The position numbers and the translations under genes were made by a program. This document shows positions 12,230 through 16,615 of a stretch of 16,615 nt of DNA, piece by piece. Source of the stretch: Clostridiales bacterium (GTDB taxonomy: Bacteria > Bacillota > Clostridia > Oscillospirales > Oscillospiraceae); NCBI GenBank assembly GCA_021200895.1, contig JAJQFX010000298.1, forward strand, positions 1 through 16,615, given 5' to 3'. The stretch's first letter is position 1. The number at the start of each line of letters is the position of its first letter. The notes under the pieces were generated by a model. That model was given only the letters and a program-made list of their open reading frames with translations, was not told the DNA's origin and did not search any database.

Positions 12230-14458
12230 ATGGACGAGTACATAGGAAAAATGCTGGATGACCGCTACGAGATTTTAGACGTCCTGGGCGTGGGCGGCAT
12301 GGCAGTGGTCTATAAGGCAAAGTGCCATCGTCTGAACCGCCTGGTAGCGGTGAAAATGCTCAAGCCGGAGCTGGCGGAGGACGAGGAGATTCGCAGCCGC
12401 TTCCATGACGAATCCCAGGCGGTAGCCATGATGAGCCACCCCAACATCGTCAACGTCTACGACGCGAACCAGACCGACGGCATCGAGTATATCGCCATGG
12501 AGCTGATCGAGGGCATCACCCTGAAGCAGTATATGAAGAAGCGGGGCTCTGCCCTGAATTGGCGGGAGGCCCTGCATTTCAGCACCCAGATTTTCCAGGC
12601 GCTGAAGCACGCCCACAGCCGGGGCATCGTCCATCGGGACATCAAGCCTCAGAACATCATGGTGCTGCGGGACGGCAGCGTGAAGGTGGCCGACTTCGGC
12701 ATCGCCCGCATCTCCGACTCCCAGCGCACCATGACCTCTGAGACCCTGGGCAGCGTCCACTATATCTCGCCGGAGCAGGCCAAGGGCGGCGACATCGACG
12801 GCCGCAGCGACTTGTACTCCGCCGGTGTGGTGCTGTATGAAATGCTGACGGGCCGCCTGCCCTACGAGGGGGACTCCGCCATCTCGGTGGCCCTGCAGCA
12901 CATCAACTCCATCCCCCTGTCCCCCAGGGAGTTGGTGGAGGATATTCCGGTGGGCATGGAGCAAATCACCATGAAGTGTATGGCCCCTAACCGTGACCTG
13001 CGCTACAACAACGCGGAGGCGGTCCTGGTGGATTTGGAGGCCTTCCGCAAGAACCCGGACATTGTGTTTCCGTATGAAAACCCCTGGATACCCGGCGATA
13101 ACGACACCACCATGCTGCATCTGCCGGTGGCGGCGGAGGCCGGGGCTGTCGCTGCCGGGGCGGCTGCCGGAGCGGCGGAGCCTGCTGGGACGGACGCCCT
13201 CCCTGATGGCGCGGCGGACGAGGAGGCGGACGCCGAGGAGGACTCCACTAAAACCAAGCGCCTTGCCATCGTCCTGGGCACGATAGCGGTAATTCTGCTG
13301 GTGATCGCGCTGCTGTTCTTCCTGGTCTGGCAGAACCTGCTCTCCGGCATGGTGGGGGCGACGGACACCTATGAGGTGCCCTCCCTCCTGGGCATGACCC
13401 AGGTGGAGGCGGAGGAGTATCTGCTGGAGGACGAGGAATGCAGCGGCCACTTCACCCTCACCGTCAGCGAGGAGACGGTGTATGACGCAAACTATGAGAT
13501 AGGGCAAATCGTCTCCCAGACGCCCACAGGCGGCACCACCTCCAAGAGCGAGGTGACGGAAATCATCGTCACCCTCTGCGCCGAGGAGGAAGAGGAAGAG
13601 ACGATGGAAATGCCCAACATCATCGGGGAGAACTACAAGGAGTGGGCGGCAAAGCTGGAGGAGGAGTACAACGTCATCGTCAAGTACGACGCCCGCAACT
13701 CGGATGATTATGAGGAGGACTGCATCATCTCCACTGACCCGGAGGCGGGGGAGAGCCTGACCGCCGGGCAGAGCGTCATGCTGTACTACAGCAAGGGGCC
13801 TGCGGTGAAGCAGGTAACGATGATTTCCCTGGAGGGCATGACCCTGGAGAAGGCGGAAGCCAAGCTGACGGAGCTGGGGCTGACAGTGGGCGAAGTGGTC
13901 ACTGTGGACAGCGACCTGGCGGAGGGCACCGTGGTGTACCAGAGCATCGCCACCAACACCGATGTCAACGTGGGCACCGCCGTAAACCTCCAGGTCAGCG
14001 CCGGGCCTAAGGCGACGGAGGCTGAGGAGGAACTGGTCACTGAGGCTCCGGAGACGGAGGACGAGACCGAGACCGAAACCGAGACCGAGACGGAGGAGAC
14101 TCCTCAGCAGGACGATACCCAGCAGGAGGACACGGCGGGGGCCGATACCACCGATTCCGACGCTGAAAGCAATGACGACAGCGCCAACGCCGACAATGCC
14201 GACACCACTGGGGACGCCGATGGGGACACCACCGACGAGGGCGACAGCCAGGAGGAGACCCTTCACTACGTTGTTATCAATATGCCGGAGGGCCGCACGG
14301 AGGACTCCTACCTGGTGGTCACAGTGAACGGCTCCGTCCTCTATGAGGGCAGCATCGAGGCGGAGAATGGCAAGGTGACCCTGACCATCTCCGGCACAGT
14401 GGAGACTGTTTCCGTCACCCTGGACGGCCAGGACTACACGGACTTTACAGTAGCATGA
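12230..14458 (+). CDS. prkC: PASTA-domain Ser/Thr protein kinase (PrkC/StkP type)
   Basis: This membrane kinase senses cell-wall fragments and phosphorylates proteins of division, wall synthesis and translation. The 742-residue product has a cytoplasmic kinase domain (about 10-275) with G-loop GVGGMA, Lys 42, HRDIKPQN (Asp 137), DFG at 155-157 and SPEQ. An Ala/Gly/Asp-rich linker follows, then one membrane helix (about 346-368) and three PASTA repeats (about 380-448, 459-526, 528-593). Beyond them is an unusual tail: an acidic Thr/Glu/Asp-rich stretch (594-677, with a 6-base tandem repeat at 14063-14092) and a final 65-residue beta-rich segment. AGGAGG (12217-12222) supports ATG 12230; longer readings run into prpC. 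It overlaps rsgA by four bases (ATGA). Confidence 0.95.
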   Translation: MDEYIGKMLDDRYEILDVLGVGGMAVVYKAKCHRLNRLVAVKMLKPELAEDEEIRSRFHDESQAVAMMSHPNIVNVYDANQTDGIEYIAMELIEGITLKQYMKKRGSALNWREALHFSTQIFQALKHAHSRGIVHRDIKPQNIMVLRDGSVKVADFGIARISDSQRTMTSETLGSVHYISPEQAKGGDIDGRSDLYSAGVVLYEMLTGRLPYEGDSAISVALQHINSIPLSPRELVEDIPVGMEQITMKCMAPNRDLRYNNAEAVLVDLEAFRKNPDIVFPYENPWIPGDNDTTMLHLPVAAEAGAVAAGAAAGAAEPAGTDALPDGAADEEADAEEDSTKTKRLAIVLGTIAVILLVIALLFFLVWQNLLSGMVGATDTYEVPSLLGMTQVEAEEYLLEDEECSGHFTLTVSEETVYDANYEIGQIVSQTPTGGTTSKSEVTEIIVTLCAEEEEEETMEMPNIIGENYKEWAAKLEEEYNVIVKYDARNSDDYEEDCIISTDPEAGESLTAGQSVMLYYSKGPAVKQVTMISLEGMTLEKAEAKLTELGLTVGEVVTVDSDLAEGTVVYQSIATNTDVNVGTAVNLQVSAGPKATEAEEELVTEAPETEDETETETETETEETPQQDDTQQEDTAGADTTDSDAESNDDSANADNADTTGDADGDTTDEGDSQEETLHYVVINMPEGRTEDSYLVVTVNGSVLYEGSIEAENGKVTLTISGTVETVSVTLDGQDYTDFTVA
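14063..14092. repeat. Hexanucleotide tandem repeat within prkC
   Basis: Five units of GAGACC (third unit GAAACC, last GAGACG) encode alternating Glu and Thr in the extracellular acidic linker of PrkC. Because the unit is six bases, gain or loss of units changes protein length by two residues without a frameshift. Confidence 0.7.
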
Positions 14459-15348
14459 CGGGACTGATTATCAAAGCGCTCAGCGGCTTCTACTATGTGG
14501 ACTGCGGCGGGCAGGTGTACCAGTGCAGGGCCAGGGGGAAGTTCCGCTATGAAAAGGTCTCCCCGCTGGTGGGGGACCGGGTGGAAATTACCCCCACCGA
14601 GGCAGGCTGCGGCAGGCTGGACAAAATCCTGCCCCGGCGCAACTGCTTCCAGCGTCCGGCAGTGGCCAATATGGAGCAAATGGTGCTCATCGGGGCCAAC
14701 GTCAACCCGGTGACAGACCCCTTCCTCATTGACCGGGTGGCGGCGCTGGCCGAGCTGAACGACTGCGAACCCATCATCGTGCTGAATAAGTGCGACCTGG
14801 ACCCTTGCGACGGGCTGTACCAGCGGTTCCGGCAGGCGGGGTTTCAGACCCTCCGGGTCAGCGCCCGCACCGGGGAGGGCGTCCCTGAGCTGGGGGCGCT
14901 GATTGCGGGCAAAACAGCGGTGTTCACCGGCAACTCCGGCGTGGGGAAGTCCTCCCTGCTGAACGCCCTGGAGCCTGAGTTCGGCATCCCCACCGGCGAG
15001 GTCAGCGAGAAGCTGGGCCGGGGTCGGCACACCACCCGCCATGTGGAGCTGTTCCGCCTGCGCAACGGGGCAGTCATTGCGGATACGCCGGGCTTCGCTG
15101 CCTTTGACACGGAGACGGAGGAACTGCTGGATAAGGAGCGGCTGGCCTACGCTTTCCAGGAGTTCCGGCCCTACCTGGGCCAGTGCCGGTATGTGGGCTG
15201 CGCCCATGTGAAGGAGAAGGGCTGCGCCGTCCTTGCAGCGGTGAAGGCGGGGGAGATTTCCCGCTCCCGCCATGACAGCTATGTGCGGCTATACCAGACG
15301 GCGAAGGAGCATAACAGCTGGGAGCAACCGAATACGAAACGAACGTAA
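14455..15348 (+). CDS. rsgA: Ribosome small subunit-dependent GTPase RsgA
   Basis: RsgA is a GTPase that checks late maturation of the 30S subunit. The 297-residue product has an N-terminal OB-fold, then the circularly permuted GTPase order typical of the family: G4 NKCD (111-114) before G1 GNSGVGKSS (159-167), GRGRHTTRH, and G3 DTPG (210-213). A C-terminal zinc site is formed by C244, C249, H251 and C257. All key residues are present and the length is typical. ATG 14455 overlaps the prkC stop by four bases. In other Firmicutes RsgA is a reported substrate of PrkC, and the two are adjacent here as elsewhere. A strong hairpin begins four bases after its stop. Confidence 0.97.
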   Translation: MTGLIIKALSGFYYVDCGGQVYQCRARGKFRYEKVSPLVGDRVEITPTEAGCGRLDKILPRRNCFQRPAVANMEQMVLIGANVNPVTDPFLIDRVAALAELNDCEPIIVLNKCDLDPCDGLYQRFRQAGFQTLRVSARTGEGVPELGALIAGKTAVFTGNSGVGKSSLLNALEPEFGIPTGEVSEKLGRGRHTTRHVELFRLRNGAVIADTPGFAAFDTETEELLDKERLAYAFQEFRPYLGQCRYVGCAHVKEKGCAVLAAVKAGEISRSRHDSYVRLYQTAKEHNSWEQPNTKRT

Positions 15349-15351
15349 AAG

Positions 15352-15393
15352 AACGCCATACAAGTCCGCAGAGGTGATTTGTATGGCGTTTCT
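15352..15393 (+). terminator. Terminator-like hairpin after rsgA
   Basis: AACGCCATACAA (15352-15363) pairs perfectly with TTGTATGGCGTT (15379-15390) around a 15-base loop, followed by TCTGTT, a weak T-rich tail. It starts right after the rsgA stop. The thiN ribosome-binding site begins only a few bases later (15398), which leaves no room for a recognisable promoter. It may be a partial terminator that lowers thiN expression. Confidence 0.55.
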
Positions 15394-15410
15394 GTTCAGG
15401 AGGAACCGAT

Positions 15411-16052
15411 ATGAAAACGAGTAAACGGGCAGTGATTTTCGGCTCCGCCCCCTGTGAGGACTGGGGCTTTCTGGCCCATTATCTGCAAGGCGGGGAATGG
15501 GTCATCGCGGCGGACGGCGGCAGGCGGCAGGCCCAGGCCGCCGGGCTGACCCCCAACTGGTATGTGGGGGATGGCGACTCCGGCGGCTGGCCGGAGGGGC
15601 TTGAATCGGTGGTGCTGCCGGAGGAGAAGGATGTCACCGACCTGGAGGCCGCCATCCTACAGGCGTTCCGGCTGGGCTGCGACGAGCTGCTGCTCACCGG
15701 CTGTACCGGCGGGCGGTTTGACCATTATCTGTCCAACTGCTGCCTGCTGGAGCAGATAGCAGACCGGGGAGGCCGTGGCCTGCTGGTGGACGGCATGAAC
15801 GAGATTTGCTACCTGACCGCCGGGCGGATGGTGGTGGAGAACGACCCGCCCTACCGGTACCTGGGCCTGCTGCCCCTGGACAGGGTGCTGGAAAACGTCT
15901 CCATCCACGGGACGAAGTATGTGCTGGATGGGGTGGACGTGCCCAGAGGGGGGACGCTGACCGTCAGCAATGAAATTCTGCCTGGCCAGGCGGCGGAACT
16001 CTCCATCGGGGCGGGCAGCGCCCTGCTGGTGCGGAGCGTGCCGCAGTTTTAG
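15411..16052 (+). CDS. thiN: Thiamine pyrophosphokinase
   Basis: This enzyme transfers pyrophosphate from ATP to thiamine, giving the cofactor thiamine diphosphate. The 213-residue product shows the family motifs: ADGG (Asp 35), GDGDS (residues 53-57), KDVTDLE, and GCTGGRFDH with Asp 104 and DHYLSN. A C-terminal beta domain lines the thiamine pocket. The second motif is usually GDFDS; the Phe is Gly here, but both metal-binding Asp are kept. AGGAGG (15398-15403) is seven bases before ATG 15411. In B. subtilis rpe lies between rsgA and thiN; it is absent here. It ends in TAG, and the next gene follows in the same frame. Confidence 0.93.
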   Translation: MKTSKRAVIFGSAPCEDWGFLAHYLQGGEWVIAADGGRRQAQAAGLTPNWYVGDGDSGGWPEGLESVVLPEEKDVTDLEAAILQAFRLGCDELLLTGCTGGRFDHYLSNCCLLEQIADRGGRGLLVDGMNEICYLTAGRMVVENDPPYRYLGLLPLDRVLENVSIHGTKYVLDGVDVPRGGTLTVSNEILPGQAAELSIGAGSALLVRSVPQF

Positions 16053-16073
16053 GAACCGAAGGAGGAAACCCAG

Positions 16074-16511
16074 ATGAAGCGAAGATGGCTGCAAACCGTG
16101 GTGGGCATTCTACTGGGTACGCTGTTGGGTACCGCGTTCGTCATGGCGTACAGGATAGGCTCGGAAGGGATGTACCTCATCGGCATACCGGATGCCGATG
16201 AGGTTCAGCGGGTCACGGTGGCCTACCCTTCGGTGACGGACGAAGTGAAGGTGCTGACGGATGAGGAGGATATTGAACTTGCCGTCAACCTGTCCGGATT
16301 CCTGAAATACGAACTCTTTTCAGAGTCAGACGCGGACGGTGAACCGCTGGTGACCATTACTTATGACATGGCCACCGGTGAAACGGTCACTGTTTCAGCA
16401 AACCGGGACACAGTCTGGTGGAAGGGGAAAGCCCATGCCATCAAGGAGGAAGAAACCTTCCTCAACGTAACGGAAGCGCTGTTCTTCCAGCCGGAGATGG
16501 TGGGAGAATGA
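16074..16511 (+). CDS. Unrecognised membrane-anchored protein
   Basis: I do not recognise a family with confidence. The 145-residue product starts with a short positive segment (KRR), then a hydrophobic stretch at about residues 8-26 rich in Leu and Gly that looks like an uncleaved signal anchor. The remaining ~115 residues would lie outside the membrane. They are acidic and look alpha/beta, with VTVAYPSV near 48 and a TITYDMATGETVTVSANRD segment near 95. There are no cysteines and no visible catalytic motif. AAGGAGG (16059-16065) lies eight bases before ATG 16074. The gene follows thiN by 21 bases and is probably co-transcribed. Confidence 0.75.
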   Translation: MKRRWLQTVVGILLGTLLGTAFVMAYRIGSEGMYLIGIPDADEVQRVTVAYPSVTDEVKVLTDEEDIELAVNLSGFLKYELFSESDADGEPLVTITYDMATGETVTVSANRDTVWWKGKAHAIKEEETFLNVTEALFFQPEMVGE

Positions 16512-16552
16512 CCGCCTGTTTCCTTTATCCATCTTCATCTAAAGGAGGAACC

Positions 16553-16610
16553 GTCAGCCTGGCGCACACTGTGCGCCCCTACTGGAACAGGGGAGCCGCT
16601 GGCATTGACC
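16553..16610. repeat. Palindromic intergenic repeat at window end
   Basis: GGCGCAC (16561-16567) and GTGCGCC (16571-16577) form a 7-bp hairpin with a three-base loop. CCCCT (16576-16580) can instead pair with AGGGG (16589-16593). An outer stem is possible between GTCAGCC (16553-16559) and GGC-AT-TGAC (about 16602-16610). A good Shine-Dalgarno-like AAAGGAGG sits just before the element, but no start codon follows at the right distance. It looks like a dispersed palindromic repeat. Confidence 0.45.
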
Positions 16611-16615
16611 GAAAC

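Noticed and set aside
12275..14266. A 663-codon - strand ORF opposite prkC
   Set aside because: Shadow of the PASTA kinase gene; low-complexity product, no promoter or ribosome-binding site.

Overview
This window looks like a chromosomal housekeeping locus of a GC-rich member of the Clostridia, most likely an Oscillospiraceae-type gut anaerobe. That placement is inferred from three things: the high GC content, Firmicutes gene families (CdaA/CdaR, RemA, PrpC/PrkC with PASTA repeats), and a gene order close to the Bacillus subtilis yicC-remA-gmk-rpoZ-(coaBC)-priA-def-fmt-rsmB-rlmN-prpC-prkC-rsgA-(rpe)-thiN cluster. Every gene I can support is on the + strand. I see no phage, transposase, CRISPR array, rRNA or tRNA.

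Layout. Positions 1-450 hold no gene. They contain several inverted repeats, a 35-bp tandem duplication, a strong sigma-A-type promoter (332-360) and a leader with mutually exclusive hairpins. Next come cdaA (451-1356) and cdaR (1331-2638), the c-di-AMP synthase and its membrane partner. cdaA carries an in-frame TAG at 802-804, exactly between its membrane part and its catalytic domain, while the frame is open on both sides. A second good promoter (2701-2729) then drives yicC, remA, gmk and rpoZ. A 143-bp gap after rpoZ holds a 72-bp inverted-repeat element at the place where B. subtilis has coaBC. The run continues as priA, def, fmt, rsmB, rlmN (replication restart, start and end of translation of nascent proteins, rRNA modification). 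After a 104-bp gap that can fold, prpC-prkC-rsgA follow (PP2C phosphatase, PASTA kinase, ribosome GTPase). Then a terminator-like hairpin, thiN, and an unrecognised membrane-anchored protein. The last 100 bp contain another palindromic repeat.

How they fit together. Most genes are separated by a few bases or overlap by 4-8 bases, so they are probably co-transcribed from the two promoters near the start. The content links nucleotide supply (gmk), transcription (rpoZ), translation (def, fmt, rsmB, rlmN, rsgA) and two signalling systems of Gram-positive bacteria: c-di-AMP (cdaA/cdaR) and Ser/Thr phosphorylation (prpC/prkC).

Most notable point. The amber codon in cdaA. Amber is also the normal terminator of cdaR and thiN here, so a genome-wide reassignment of TAG is unlikely. 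The remaining explanations are a sequencing error, a recent nonsense mutation, or local readthrough/suppression. The other points worth a second look are the cdaA leader, the repeat elements at intergenic sites, and single-residue departures from usual motifs in Def, PriA and ThiN.
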